Source of the DNA: Pirellula sp.
Lineage (GTDB): Bacteria; Planctomycetota; Planctomycetia; Pirellulales; Pirellulaceae
Length of the DNA stretch: 42,354 bases
Reading direction: 5' to 3'
Assembly (NCBI GenBank): GCA_021299695.1
Contig: JAJTEK010000042.1
Coordinates: forward strand, 1 to 42,354
Below are positions 31,927 to 40,624 of this stretch, in pieces; positions within the stretch are counted from its first letter, which is position 1; the number at the start of each line of letters is the position of its first letter. The position numbers and the translations under genes are program-made. The notes beneath the pieces were generated by a model. That model did not search any database and had not been told where the DNA came from. It was given only the letters and a program-made list of their open reading frames with translations.

Positions 31927-34854
31927 GATCGTCTCGTTGCCGATCAAGAGGACTTGGGCCAATTGCTCGCGCGGCGTGAGGACTTTCGGATCGGAGTGCT
32001 GATTTTCGTGGCCTAGGAACTCCAGCGCCAGTTCCATTTCATACAGGCTAGGCGTGCGCTGCAAAACTCGGCGGTGCAGGGCGGTAATGAAATCCTCATC
32101 GCTGAGTCGGGAGGAATCCGAGCGTTTAGAAGCTTCCATCCCTTCGGAGCGTTCGATCCATCCGACGAGACTTCGGGCCGCTTGGGCTGGCAACGGATGA
32201 TTGAGCAAAAATAGCGCCTGTTGGGGTACGACGGTCTCGGATCGTTTGGGGTTGTGCATATCGGGGTTGGCGAAATCGAAGTTTTGCAGAGTCATCGGCA
32301 AGTACTGGCGGTCGATGGTCGTGTAGAGGGAACGTCGGGCCAAGGAGGCTTGGTCGCTCGCTAGTGGATCGACCGACTTTCCGCCGATCCGTTGGATCAT
32401 CATTCCGCTGAGTGCCGAAAGCGCATCGCGGGATTCCTCCCAGGTGAGCCGATGGCGATTCATTCGCCAAAGACTTCTATTCGCAGGATCGATTTCCTGC
32501 GCTCGAAGGTTCTGGCCGAAGGATTTCCTTCGGAACGCTTCGGTCGTGACCAGTTCGCGGATCAGCCACCGGGTACTCCAACCATGCTCGATGAATGCTA
32601 GGGCCAGCGCGTCGAGAAGCTCGGGGTGCGAGGGTGGATCGGAACGCAATCCGAAATCGCTCGCGCTCTGGACTAGTCCTTCGCCGAAGACCTCTTGCCA
32701 TATACGGTTGACCCAGACGCGGGCCGTCAGAGGGTTGTCGTTCGAGGCGATGCGCCGGGCCAATTCCAATCGACCGCTTCCGTTCTGAAACGGGGCAGGG
32801 GGGTCGGATTCGAAGAACTCGAAGAAGCCTCGGGGAACCGACTCGGCCTTGAGATTGGCGTTGCCCCGTCGAAGGATCCTCGCATCGCTGACCACGGAGC
32901 GGTCGCGGAGAACCCCAAGCTCGGGAGGGAACTCGTTGGCTTGCATAAGCCATTGATCGATATCGGCCTGGGCTTTCCAAATCTCGACGCATGTCCCGTT
33001 GTCCCATAGCCATTCGGTACTGTCGATCGGTTCGTCGGGGATGTAAAAAGCAGAATCGCGGTCCAGGAGCATGGCCCTCAAGGGCTCGAGCGATGGGTCC
33101 TGGGATCGCTCTGGTCGGCTACCGGGCTGTGCCAATTCGACTTGTGCCAATTCAGCCTGCCAGCGTACCGATGCATTTTCGACCAAGGCTCCGTAGCGAT
33201 CCGCAGCTTCTCGAATACTCCTCGGCGGAGTGTCAAAGGCTTGAAGAACTTCAGGATGGCAAGCGCCAGGTTGTTCTCGAAGCTTCGCGAGCACTTCGGC
33301 AGCGCGGGTTGGAAAATCGGTCTCGGGAAGTTTCGACAGTTCGGTCCAAAGACGCATCACCGGATGCTTGGCGATCGTTTCGAGGCCCAAGTACCATTCC
33401 CAACGGTGGACCAACGCCGGGATCAGGTCCTCTTTGGTCGAGAGTTGATTGAAATTGCCTTCGGGATATTTCTCGAGTTGGACCTGGGTCTCGAGATAGT
33501 CGGCAAAGCGTTTTTGGATCCGATCGTTCGCTTCGGTGCGATGCTTGGCCGTGACTTCTTGGAGTTTCGTCCTGCGCTGTGCAAGACCTTCTCGATACTC
33601 GGTCGACTGCAATTTCAGGTTGCTTGGGATCTCCTCGCGAAGATCGATGCAGCTTTGAAAGACGCCGGAAAACGCGTAGTAGTCTCGGGCGCTGATCGGG
33701 TCGAATTTATGGTCATGGCAACGGGCGCATTGGACCGTCAAACCCATAAATCCCCGGAAGGTCGTGTCGATTCGATCGTCGATAATATCGTATTGGATCG
33801 CCAGGAAGCGGCGGCCGAGGGTTAGGAAACCCATGGCCGCAAGGTCCCGCGAACCAGCGGGGACAAGCTGATCGGCGGCCAGTTGCAGTTCGATGAAGCT
33901 GCTGTAAGGAAGATCGGATTGGAAAGCCTCAATGAGCCAATCGCGGTAGGCGCGAGAAAAGACAAAGGTTCGCTCTTCTCGCCCGTAGACGTAGCCTTTG
34001 GTATCCGAGTAGCGAGCGATGTCCATCCAGAGACGTGCCCATTTTTCCGCGTACTGGGGTTGGCAAAGAAGCTGATCGACATTTTTTTCCCATGCGTCTG
34101 CTGCTTGGTCCTGTTCGTAATCTTGGACCTGTTGCCAAGTGGGGGACAGTCCGGTCGCGACACGGTGGAGGCGACGAAGCTGCGTGCGTCGATCGGCCGA
34201 TGCGAGGGGTTCGAGACCCAATTCCAACATCGAGGAATCGAGGTAGGCATCGATCCAGTGCTCGCTTGGCGATATGTCTTTGGATGGTTCGTTGCTCACC
34301 GGTTGCTTGAGCACCGGTTGCTTGAAGGCCCAATGCAGCTTGGCGTTCTTTGCGATCGTATCGTGGGAGTTTTCCGCAGGATTTCCTTGGTTGTTTTGGG
34401 GTGGAAAGTAAGCTCCCTGGAGGATCCAAGTTTTGAGAATGTCTCTCTCCGAGGGGCTCAGGGATTGTTTCGAGTCGGGAGGTGGCATCCGATGCTCCGG
34501 GTCCTCCGAGAGTATTCGATCGAGCAGGGGGCTCGATTCGGGTTGGGTGGCTAGGACAACAGGACCAGAGTCTCCTCCTTTGGCGAGGGCTAGAGCCGAG
34601 TCCAATCGCAGGCCCGACCATTGCTTAGTAGGACCGTGGCAGGAGAAGCATTTTTCGGCAAGGAGCGGGCGGATATGGGTTTCGAACGCATCGTTATCTT
34701 GGACGATCGGACTTTGGCCCATGGCAACGGAGGCCGGAACCAGAACGGAGGCCAGTACCAACAGATGCGAGAGCAACGATCCAAAGAAGAGAAGGGCAGG
34801 GGAGAGGATCCCGATGCGGAAAGCTTGCGGAAAAAGATGCTGAAGGTGGAACAT
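31915..34854 (-). CDS. PSD1 / planctomycete cytochrome c domain protein (DUF1549-DUF1553)
   Basis: 979 aa secreted protein. A hydrophobic signal stretch (LLFFGSLLSHLLVLASVLVPASVAMG) is followed by an N-terminal planctomycete cytochrome c-like domain with one haem site CFSCHG (about residue 70; HRMPPPDS is the distal part). Then come the DUF1549 region (WARLWMDIARYSDTKGYVYG, LTVQCARCHDHKFDPI, a second CxxCH) and the C-terminal DUF1553 region (LARRIASNDNPLTARVWVNRIWQEVFGEGLV, RMNRHRLTWEESRDALSALSG). The domain order is standard for PSD1 proteins. It is upstream of and co-directional with DUF1501, its usual partner. Electron transfer linked to extracellular substrate degradation is often suggested but unproven. 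Confidence 0.93.
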   Translation of the reverse strand: MFHLQHLFPQAFRIGILSPALLFFGSLLSHLLVLASVLVPASVAMGQSPIVQDNDAFETHIRPLLAEKCFSCHGPTKQWSGLRLDSALALAKGGDSGPVVLATQPESSPLLDRILSEDPEHRMPPPDSKQSLSPSERDILKTWILQGAYFPPQNNQGNPAENSHDTIAKNAKLHWAFKQPVLKQPVSNEPSKDISPSEHWIDAYLDSSMLELGLEPLASADRRTQLRRLHRVATGLSPTWQQVQDYEQDQAADAWEKNVDQLLCQPQYAEKWARLWMDIARYSDTKGYVYGREERTFVFSRAYRDWLIEAFQSDLPYSSFIELQLAADQLVPAGSRDLAAMGFLTLGRRFLAIQYDIIDDRIDTTFRGFMGLTVQCARCHDHKFDPISARDYYAFSGVFQSCIDLREEIPSNLKLQSTEYREGLAQRRTKLQEVTAKHRTEANDRIQKRFADYLETQVQLEKYPEGNFNQLSTKEDLIPALVHRWEWYLGLETIAKHPVMRLWTELSKLPETDFPTRAAEVLAKLREQPGACHPEVLQAFDTPPRSIREAADRYGALVENASVRWQAELAQVELAQPGSRPERSQDPSLEPLRAMLLDRDSAFYIPDEPIDSTEWLWDNGTCVEIWKAQADIDQWLMQANEFPPELGVLRDRSVVSDARILRRGNANLKAESVPRGFFEFFESDPPAPFQNGSGRLELARRIASNDNPLTARVWVNRIWQEVFGEGLVQSASDFGLRSDPPSHPELLDALALAFIEHGWSTRWLIRELVTTEAFRRKSFGQNLRAQEIDPANRSLWRMNRHRLTWEESRDALSALSGMMIQRIGGKSVDPLASDQASLARRSLYTTIDRQYLPMTLQNFDFANPDMHNPKRSETVVPQQALFLLNHPLPAQAARSLVGWIERSEGMEASKRSDSSRLSDEDFITALHRRVLQRTPSLYEMELALEFLGHENQHSDPKVLTPREQLAQVLLIGNETIYID
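33129..33158. repeat. 15-bp direct duplication in the PSD1 gene
   Basis: Two copies of a 15-bp unit (TGTGCCAATTCGACT and TGTGCCAATTCAGCC), encoding the repeated LAQ segments of ELAQVELAQPG. Confidence 0.7.
34297..34326. repeat. 15-bp direct duplication in the PSD1 gene
   Basis: Two copies of CACCGGTTGCTTGAG (last base differs), encoding LKQPV twice in the region just after the cytochrome domain. Confidence 0.85.
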
Positions 34855-35151
34855 GGATCAGGGGGAGGGAGGGGAGCTGCGGTCCGAGAGACTAGATCTC
34901 ATTATACGCCCTAATCGGCCAGAGAACCTCTCGGATATCAAAACTGTAAGCTTCGGGTTCCTAGCGATCTAGCATGAAAATCAGGTCCCGAGCGCACTCC
35001 AAGCAGCGGACCGTTCAAGTTTCTTCGGATAATTTCAATATTGCTCGCCACATGTTGGATCTGCTTTGGCCAATGACTCCATGGCGGTAATCAGGACCGA
35101 TCTTGGATCATCCCGATGGACGATGTTGTTCCCGCGAATTCCCTTTGACCT
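34855..35151. other. Divergent intergenic region, PSD1 / zinc-ribbon gene
   Basis: 297 bp without a supported gene, between divergent genes. A TATAAT -10 candidate for the minus strand is at 34901-34906; nothing clear was seen for the plus-strand gene. Confidence 0.5.
34901..34906 (-). promoter_or_regulatory. TATAAT -10 candidate for the PSD1-DUF1501 operon
   Basis: A perfect TATAAT on the minus strand, 47 bp upstream of the PSD1 start. The -35 position has no good match. Confidence 0.35.
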
Positions 35152-36012
35152 ATGGGACTTACAAAAATGCCCATCGAACATGCATGCACTTGTGGAGCCA
35201 AGCTAAAAGTCAAAGACGAACTAGCTGGTAAGAAAATCAAATGCCCCAAATGCTCTGAGGTCTCCACCGTTGCAGAGCCCAAGATTCAAACCGAAATGAT
35301 TCCGGTACGCTGCCCGTGCGGGAAATCGTATCAAGCAAAGATATCGATGTCTGGAAAATCGTTCAAATGTTCCGCCTGCGAACAGATGGTATCGATTCCC
35401 AAACGCAACGAACCGAAACCAGCGGATCTAGATCCCTTCGGCTCGGATCTTCCATCCAACAATCTGGCGAACCTTTTCGATCAAAACTTTCCTGAACTAG
35501 GCATTCCGACCGCGACTCATGTACCCTATCAAACGCCCATCAAAGCAACCGCAGCGAAAAAGGAGTCTGCGGAAAAGCCGAAAGGAATCACCCTGCAATT
35601 CAATCAGGACACTCTCGTCTTGATCACAGCGATTCTTTGCATCCTATTCGGATTGAGTCGACTCGCATTCTTGAATCCATTAGCCATTCTGTTAGTGCCT
35701 AAAGCCATGCTTTCCGTCGGTGGGATGCTGTTTATTGCCAATTCTCTAGTTTGCATAGGCATCCTTATGGCTGGAATCGGTTTGTTGCTCGACCAGGAAT
35801 GGTCGATTAGTGTTGGGCAGATCGCAGCTTCCATGTACTTTGTTTTGCTGCTGATCAATTTCGCAATATTTTTCGCGAATATCGCTACTGTAATGGATGG
35901 GAAAGCGGGTGCCACCTCCTTTGCGAGAATTCTATCGAGCTTATTGGGCACACTCACTGGTACATCCATCGTTCCTGGATTATTGCTGTACGTCACGCTA
36001 CGCAACGATTAA
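35152..36012 (+). CDS. Membrane protein with two N-terminal zinc ribbons
   Basis: 286 aa (alternative ATG at 35167, which removes five residues). Two treble-clef/zinc-ribbon-like Cys sets are visible: CTC at 12-14 with CPKC at 31-34, and CPC at 54-56 with CSAC at 73-76, each separated by about 17 residues with a conserved KIKCPKC or SFKCSAC pattern. A Pro/Lys-rich linker (about 85-145) leads to four or five membrane helices in the C-terminal half (LVLITAILCILFGLSRLAF, LLVPKAMLSVGGMLFIANSLVCIGILMAG, ISVGQIAASMYFVLLLINFAIFFA and a last one ending LLLYVTLRND). Small zinc ribbons on membrane proteins are common in planctomycetes; function unknown. Confidence 0.8.
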   Translation: MGLTKMPIEHACTCGAKLKVKDELAGKKIKCPKCSEVSTVAEPKIQTEMIPVRCPCGKSYQAKISMSGKSFKCSACEQMVSIPKRNEPKPADLDPFGSDLPSNNLANLFDQNFPELGIPTATHVPYQTPIKATAAKKESAEKPKGITLQFNQDTLVLITAILCILFGLSRLAFLNPLAILLVPKAMLSVGGMLFIANSLVCIGILMAGIGLLLDQEWSISVGQIAASMYFVLLLINFAIFFANIATVMDGKAGATSFARILSSLLGTLTGTSIVPGLLLYVTLRND

Positions 36013-36172
36013 AAAATGGCGCAGTCCGCGATATTTATTGATCCGATCATGCATACAACTCGAACGGTATCGAGGAAAACGCGACAGATCAGGTCACTTA
36101 AACTTTTTTCAACTCACAAGTCCTGCGGGGAGCAGAAAAATTAGCTTTTAATAAAGAGGACAGGTCAACTAG

Positions 36173-37267
36173 ATGGAAACAAAAACCGAAGTCGAGTTCA
36201 TCCCCGAGAATGCATTGCTGTTGAGGGCCGAGAAAAAAAGTGCAACGAGCAAAGCGTTCCTACGAATGGCCCTCTTGTTCTTTCTCGGAGGGATAGGATC
36301 GTATGGATGGTGGTTGTACCAAGACCTACGGTTTATTGGAGAAGGGGCCAATGCCACAGGCCGCATCACCTCATCGAGTACGCAAACGAGTTCAAGAAAG
36401 GGGAAGTCGTTCACGACCCAAATCATCCACTACAATTACGAAGTCGAAGGTGGAGCATCGCAACAAGGTAAAGACTCCGTCAAAACTTGGAGGCATAAGC
36501 CCAGTAGTGCTTCTGCTTTCAAACCGCAAAACAATGACGAAATCGTCGTGGAGTATCTGAAATCCTCGCCTGAAAAGTCTCGCATCGTCATCCCGAATCG
36601 ATACGGCGAAGAGTACTTGCTTTCGTTCTTGGCGATGGTTGCTGGAGGTTCGTTTTATCTGACCAGATTCATCAACTCTCAGTCAACCCGCGCGAGGTTG
36701 CGATTCTACGGTGGTCTGTTGATGCTGATGGGCTCGGCGCTGATCGGCTGGTTCGTATACGTGCTTTTCCAATCGAACTCCGAAGTTCAACGGCCGGGCG
36801 ATTTCCCGCTATTGGTCATGGCTTTTTTCTTCATGATAGCGATCGCAACCATGCCCATTTGGTTTGGTTGGTCTTTGATTCGTAGTAGCCGATTGGCATT
36901 TACGGATCCTCGCGAGCTGTTGGACTTGGAGTGGATGCCCCGTTGCCCGGGCCGTACGTCGATCATGCCACGAAGTTGGTTTGGGGCGGATGCGGCGATC
37001 ATTTTAGATCATGAGAACCGTGTGATCCACTTCTTCAACTGCCATGTCTTGAATGGATTCATACCGAGGAACCAATTGATTTATTCGTGCAAAATCAATC
37101 AAATAGAGAGAATCGAAAAGACCTACTCGAGCAAAGGCGGAAGGATCACACAAGTGACACTAAAGTCTCCAGCCGGGGCAACAAGGCTCGATTTGAAAGA
37201 AGCGGGAGTCGAAGAGCTCATCGATTTACTCGACTCTATGGGCTCCAAGGCTGACCGTTCGACTTGA
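36173..37267 (+). CDS. DUF3592-type membrane protein
   Basis: 364 aa. An N-terminal membrane helix (about 31-50, MALLFFLGGIGSYGWWLYQD) is followed by a beta-rich extracytoplasmic domain typical of DUF3592 (GANATGRITSSSTQTSSRKGK, IIHYNYEVEGGASQQGKD, NDEIVVEYLKSSPEKSRIVIPNRYGEEY). Two more helices lie near 180-250 (LLMLMGSALIGWFVYVLF, LLVMAFFFMIAIATMPIWFGWSLI), then a soluble C-terminal domain of about 110 residues that I do not recognise. GACAGG lies 8-13 bp upstream of the ATG. It follows the zinc-ribbon gene by 160 bp. Confidence 0.78.
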   Translation: METKTEVEFIPENALLLRAEKKSATSKAFLRMALLFFLGGIGSYGWWLYQDLRFIGEGANATGRITSSSTQTSSRKGKSFTTQIIHYNYEVEGGASQQGKDSVKTWRHKPSSASAFKPQNNDEIVVEYLKSSPEKSRIVIPNRYGEEYLLSFLAMVAGGSFYLTRFINSQSTRARLRFYGGLLMLMGSALIGWFVYVLFQSNSEVQRPGDFPLLVMAFFFMIAIATMPIWFGWSLIRSSRLAFTDPRELLDLEWMPRCPGRTSIMPRSWFGADAAIILDHENRVIHFFNCHVLNGFIPRNQLIYSCKINQIERIEKTYSSKGGRITQVTLKSPAGATRLDLKEAGVEELIDLLDSMGSKADRST

Positions 37268-37338
37268 AATAAAATTCGGTCCGACTCTTGTTAAGGATGA
37301 ACTTTCATTGGATAAGCCTCCCGTCGAATGGCCTTATG

Positions 37339-37617
37339 TTAAAAGCGGAACGGCGCAAGCCGTCCGGTGAACAACATTGCGATATCGAGGTCATTCCATC
37401 GCTCACCGGAGTGCTTGCGCACTTCCGCTTCTACGAATTCAACCCCCCGTCGGGCTTGCACGGCAGAAAAACCGCCGTAGGTCGCACGGAACTCGGAGGT
37501 GCCAAGCGGCCTATCGAGATCGATGCCCAGGACGCGGCCGACGGCTTTTGGGAATAACAGGCCGAGGAATCCGAGCACCACGGTCAAAACAGCTCCGAGG
37601 TTTGGCAACAGCATCAT
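37339..37617 (-). pseudogene. Remnant of a DUF4345-like small membrane protein, ended by REP palindromes
   Basis: An open frame of 92 codons. Residues 1-50 look like the start of a genuine small membrane protein: helix LGAVLTVVLGFLGLLFPKAVG, then GIDLDRPLGTSEFRATYGGF, which resembles DUF4345-type proteins. The expected following helices are missing. From about residue 55 the frame runs into two REP-like palindromes (37343-37430), whose sequence supplies the last residues (RKHSGERWNDLDIAMLFTGRLAPFRF). The likely explanation is a gene that lost its 3' part to a deletion or repeat insertion. The alternative, a real short protein with a REP-derived tail, cannot be excluded. Confidence 0.5.
37343..37430. 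repeat. Pair of inverted REP-like hairpins (BIME-like)
   Basis: Two 28-bp arms, 37343-37370 and 37403-37430, are inverted copies of each other (24 of 28 positions match), separated by 32 bp. Each arm also folds on itself: the left arm pairs ACGGC with GCCGT around GCAA, the right arm GTGC with GCAC around TTGC. The four mismatches between arms fall in these inner stems and compensate each other. A third copy is at 40413-40440. Confidence 0.85.
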
Positions 37618-37749
37618 CGAGGGGTGGCTCCAGCAATCTCCAGGAATCTCAATCGCATCCCTACGGTGGCCATAACCGTTGGGGGTCCTTGCCGTGAAAG
37701 ATTTTTCAACGATCCCATTCGTTTTGTGACTTAACCCAATGCGATCGCG

Positions 37750-37755
37750 TACAAT
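37750..37755 (+). promoter_or_regulatory. Weak -10 candidate before the SHD1 gene
   Basis: TACAAT, 57 bp upstream of the SHD1 gene ATG, next to a GCGATCGC palindrome (37741-37748). TTGTGA lies 20 bp upstream of it, longer than the usual spacing. Confidence 0.25.
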
Positions 37756-37812
37756 GACTCCAAACTCTTCTGCCCGAAACTACTCTTCCAAAACACTCTC
37801 ATCGGTGAATCT

Positions 37813-39771
37813 ATGAAGAACAACTCCTCGATATCGTACGGCATCCTGTGGGTACTCTATGTCATTTTCTTCCAAAGCTATGTTCATGCCCAAGAGCCAA
37901 CTCGGACATGGAAAGATGCTGCCGGGAAGTACTCCATCGACGCGAAGCTGATCGATTTGCAAACCGATTCGGTTCGCTTACAGAAGACCAATGGCGATAC
38001 GATCAGCGTTCCTCTTTCAAAGCTGAGTTCGGAAGATCAAGCCTACGTCAAGTCGATCGCAGATTCGAAAACCACCAAAGCTACCGAGACGGTCAATCCG
38101 TTTGAAACGTCCGATCGGATCAAAATAGAAGCTGTGCAAGCCACGTTTTCATTGCAAACGATCAAACCCAGTCAAGACATCCAAGATCTGCCCGATACTG
38201 GAAACATACTTTTGCTCCCTAAATCGACCGTTTGCGAACCCTTGACCCCCGATCCGGCGACCGCGATACCCAATCTAAAAGCCTCGCTTTCTATGCTCGC
38301 AGCTACGGACCCCTACGATGATTTGTCGGAGCTGGTGACCTTAAATTCCAAACAAGCACTTGTTGCTATAAGCATCGGACGTCGTGTACCCGGCCAACCC
38401 AAACCACCGTCGGGCAAATTGCTCGTCGGCCAATTGCCGAAAGGTCCATTTACTCTTGTGAGCGACGGTGCTGAAGCCATCCGGATTTTTGATCATAACG
38501 AATCGACCGGACAAACTCTCTTGGTAAGTAATATCGACGAATTGAAGCGCGGGGGTGAATTGGTCGTCATGGACGGGCTAGCTACTGGCAAGCCGGTCGA
38601 ACTCTACCGACGCCGACTCCCTGGAATCGAAAAACCAGGTTTCAAGCCAAAGGTTGAACAGGCTAAGTTGCTCGGTGAGGATCTTGCATTGGTCGTTGTC
38701 GATTCGGTCCTCTATTGTTGGAATCTTAAATCTTGCCAATTGATCTATCGAACGGATAAATCGCTCATCGGATTATCGCAAGTGACCTTTAGCGCCAATG
38801 GCAAGTGGTTGGCGGTACCCCAGCAGGACGGCTTCAGTTTGCTTGAAGCCGCTACCGGAGAAGATGTTGGCTATGTCGATGCGGGCACGTCTTCTAGGGC
38901 TGCGTTAGCCTTCCACCCTGACGGACGACGTATCGGCTACTGCTCAGGAAACACTTGGGGGGTTTGGGACATTGTCGAAGCCAGGAAGATCGCTTCGGGA
39001 GTCGTTACCGAGCATCTCGGGGATCAACTGACAGGGTGGGTTGGCAATGACTTGTTGTTGACGGACATGGGAAATCTTCTCGATACGAAATCGGAAATGT
39101 TATTTTGGTTTTACTATGTGGGAGCTACCGATTCTCGTAAGCTATGGAATAACTGGTTGATTTTCACAACCAAGAATAATGGTCTGAAACTGACCATCCT
39201 GCCTATCCCCGACAAAAAAGCGCTAGCGGCATTGGGGAAACTCGATCAACAAAAGAACGCTATGGTCACCGCACCAGGAACCGAGGTGCGAATCGAGATC
39301 GAGTCGAGCGAACCGGTCGACAAAGATGCACTCACGGAAGCTTTGACAACATCGATCGAACGCGCCGGTTGGATTGTCAAGCCGACATCGAAACTGGCCG
39401 TCGTCGCGAAGATCGGGCGAGGAAAACCTTACACCTTACAATACTCATCTTCCCCGATCGGAGGGACTGGAAATGACAAACAGATCCAAAACGTCAACAT
39501 CAATCCTTTCACCGCAGTGCTGGAGATACGTTCTGGGAAAAACGTGTTGTGGACCCGCAACACCGAAAATATCGCTCCGCCGATGATCTTCCTACGGGGA
39601 GATGAGACGGTCCAAGAATCCGTTAAAAGGTACGAGCGGCCGCAACCCGAGTTCTTCTCTTCGCTCCAAATTCCTCCGAGAATCCCCAAACCCGAAATCG
39701 CTAAAGGATTGGGTAGCAGTCGAGAAGACAACGGCATTTGGGTCGATTTCCCACGACAACCTCGACCATGA
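37813..39771 (+). CDS. Secreted SHD1-domain protein with beta-propeller-like region
   Basis: 652 aa. A signal peptide (SYGILWVLYVIFFQSYVHAQ, cleavage near residue 26) is followed by an SHD1 (SLA1 homology 1) domain, residues 28-85: RTWKDAAGKYSIDAKLIDLQ, VRLQKTNGDTISVPLSKLSSEDQAYV. This domain is very common in secreted planctomycete proteins. The middle (about 200-420) has WD40/beta-propeller-like segments (LSQVTFSANGKWLAVPQQDG, RAALAFHPDGRRIGYCSGNTWGVWDIVEARKI). The C-terminal 170 residues contain LTEALTTSIERAGWIVKPTSKLAVVAKIG, which I do not assign. Likely periplasmic or cell-surface. Stand-alone gene between REP elements and a minus-strand gene. Confidence 0.85.
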   Translation: MKNNSSISYGILWVLYVIFFQSYVHAQEPTRTWKDAAGKYSIDAKLIDLQTDSVRLQKTNGDTISVPLSKLSSEDQAYVKSIADSKTTKATETVNPFETSDRIKIEAVQATFSLQTIKPSQDIQDLPDTGNILLLPKSTVCEPLTPDPATAIPNLKASLSMLAATDPYDDLSELVTLNSKQALVAISIGRRVPGQPKPPSGKLLVGQLPKGPFTLVSDGAEAIRIFDHNESTGQTLLVSNIDELKRGGELVVMDGLATGKPVELYRRRLPGIEKPGFKPKVEQAKLLGEDLALVVVDSVLYCWNLKSCQLIYRTDKSLIGLSQVTFSANGKWLAVPQQDGFSLLEAATGEDVGYVDAGTSSRAALAFHPDGRRIGYCSGNTWGVWDIVEARKIASGVVTEHLGDQLTGWVGNDLLLTDMGNLLDTKSEMLFWFYYVGATDSRKLWNNWLIFTTKNNGLKLTILPIPDKKALAALGKLDQQKNAMVTAPGTEVRIEIESSEPVDKDALTEALTTSIERAGWIVKPTSKLAVVAKIGRGKPYTLQYSSSPIGGTGNDKQIQNVNINPFTAVLEIRSGKNVLWTRNTENIAPPMIFLRGDETVQESVKRYERPQPEFFSSLQIPPRIPKPEIAKGLGSSREDNGIWVDFPRQPRP

Positions 39772-39868
39772 AAACCCAACGATGACACTTTTGTGCCCGT
39801 GCCCAATCGCTCGGGTTCAACTCACCTGGATGCGTCGATCGAGCGTTTGCTCCAGACCATTCGATGCA

Positions 39869-40339
39869 TCAAGACTTCCCATGGTTCTTGCCAAATCCTG
39901 CGAACAGGTCCCATACCGAAAGCATGACTAGCAGACCTGAGGCAATTCCTAGCCAGATCCGCGCTCGACGCTCGGAGAGCGCTTTTTCCGATCTCCTGTT
40001 TTCTTCCAACGCTTGTCGCTCCTCTTGGCTTTTTTCGATTCGTTGGTTCAAGCTCTTTTGCTCTGCGAGGAGCCGCTTCAATTCGTCTTGATCCGCACCC
40101 TCGATCGCTCGGGATAGGCTCGCGGTTTTTTCGAGGTATTCCTTGATCTCCGCCATCGTTCGCTCCGAATCCTGGATAGTGCTTTGGACGGTATCCCTAT
40201 GCAACCATCCAGGACCGTCAGGCCGGATCGCCTCCCACCCAAAGAACAGGCCCAGGCCGAGCAAGGCAACGGATGGCAACCATCGGGGTATAGCGCGGTG
40301 TGCGTTGAGCGTTTTCTCTAGACTCATCAAATGACTCAC
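39869..40339 (-). CDS. Hypothetical two-TM protein with coiled coil
   Basis: 156 aa (an alternative start at the fifth codon gives 152 aa). Helix 1 (about 18-35, RWLPSVALLGLGLFFGWEA) and helix 2 near the C-terminus (about 127-148, IWLGIASGLLVMLSVWDLFAGFG) flank about 90 mostly charged residues with heptad-like spacing (MAEIKEYLEKTASLSRAIEGADQDELKRLLAEQKSLNQRIEKSQEERQALEENRR in segments). No family is recognised. It lies alone on the minus strand between the SHD1 gene and the AbiE remnants. Confidence 0.6.
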   Translation of the reverse strand: MSHLMSLEKTLNAHRAIPRWLPSVALLGLGLFFGWEAIRPDGPGWLHRDTVQSTIQDSERTMAEIKEYLEKTASLSRAIEGADQDELKRLLAEQKSLNQRIEKSQEERQALEENRRSEKALSERRARIWLGIASGLLVMLSVWDLFAGFGKNHGKS

Positions 40340-40412
40340 TTACTGGTATTGTTGGATCGTTTTAGGGACGATTGGATTTGAATGGTTTTCGGCGCATGCC
40401 GAGGGATTTTTG

Positions 40413-40440
40413 AAAGCGGTTGGGCGCAAGCCCTCCGGAT
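40413..40440. repeat. Third REP-like hairpin
   Basis: Begins AAAGCGG, with inner stem GGGC/GCCC around GCAA, and ends TCCGGAT. It belongs to the same family as 37343-37430, with the stem changed in a compensated way. It touches the stop codon of the abiEii-like remnant (40440-40442). Confidence 0.8.
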
Positions 40441-40624
40441 CAATCCGGCAAGGGAAAGGTGAACGGTACAATCCGCTGCGTCTCCAAAAAGCTGACGAAG
40501 GCACCGAGCGTTGCCTCCGCTTCATCAAATGAAATATCCTTCGGGATGGTTGTGAGGCGGCCAAGGCAGCGAAAATTTCGTCAAGTACCCGGGACTTCCA
40601 GTGGTCTCTGTCTTTTTGGTTCAT
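40440..40624 (-). pseudogene. Remnant of AbiEii-type toxin (nucleotidyltransferase), internally deleted
   Basis: The first 23 codons from the ATG at 40624 (NQKDRDHWKSRVLDEIFAALAA) match the N-terminus of AbiEii-type toxins. At about 40556 the reading shifts: in another minus-strand frame the sequence continues RLTTIPKDISFDEAEATLGA and ends FTFPLPD plus TGA at 40442-40440, matching the usual C-terminus. The nucleotidyltransferase core with its catalytic acidic residues, roughly 200 codons, is gone and the total length (185 bp) is not a multiple of three. The start overlaps the stop of the upstream AbiEi-like frame (ATGA), the normal operon arrangement. Non-functional as a toxin. Confidence 0.75.
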
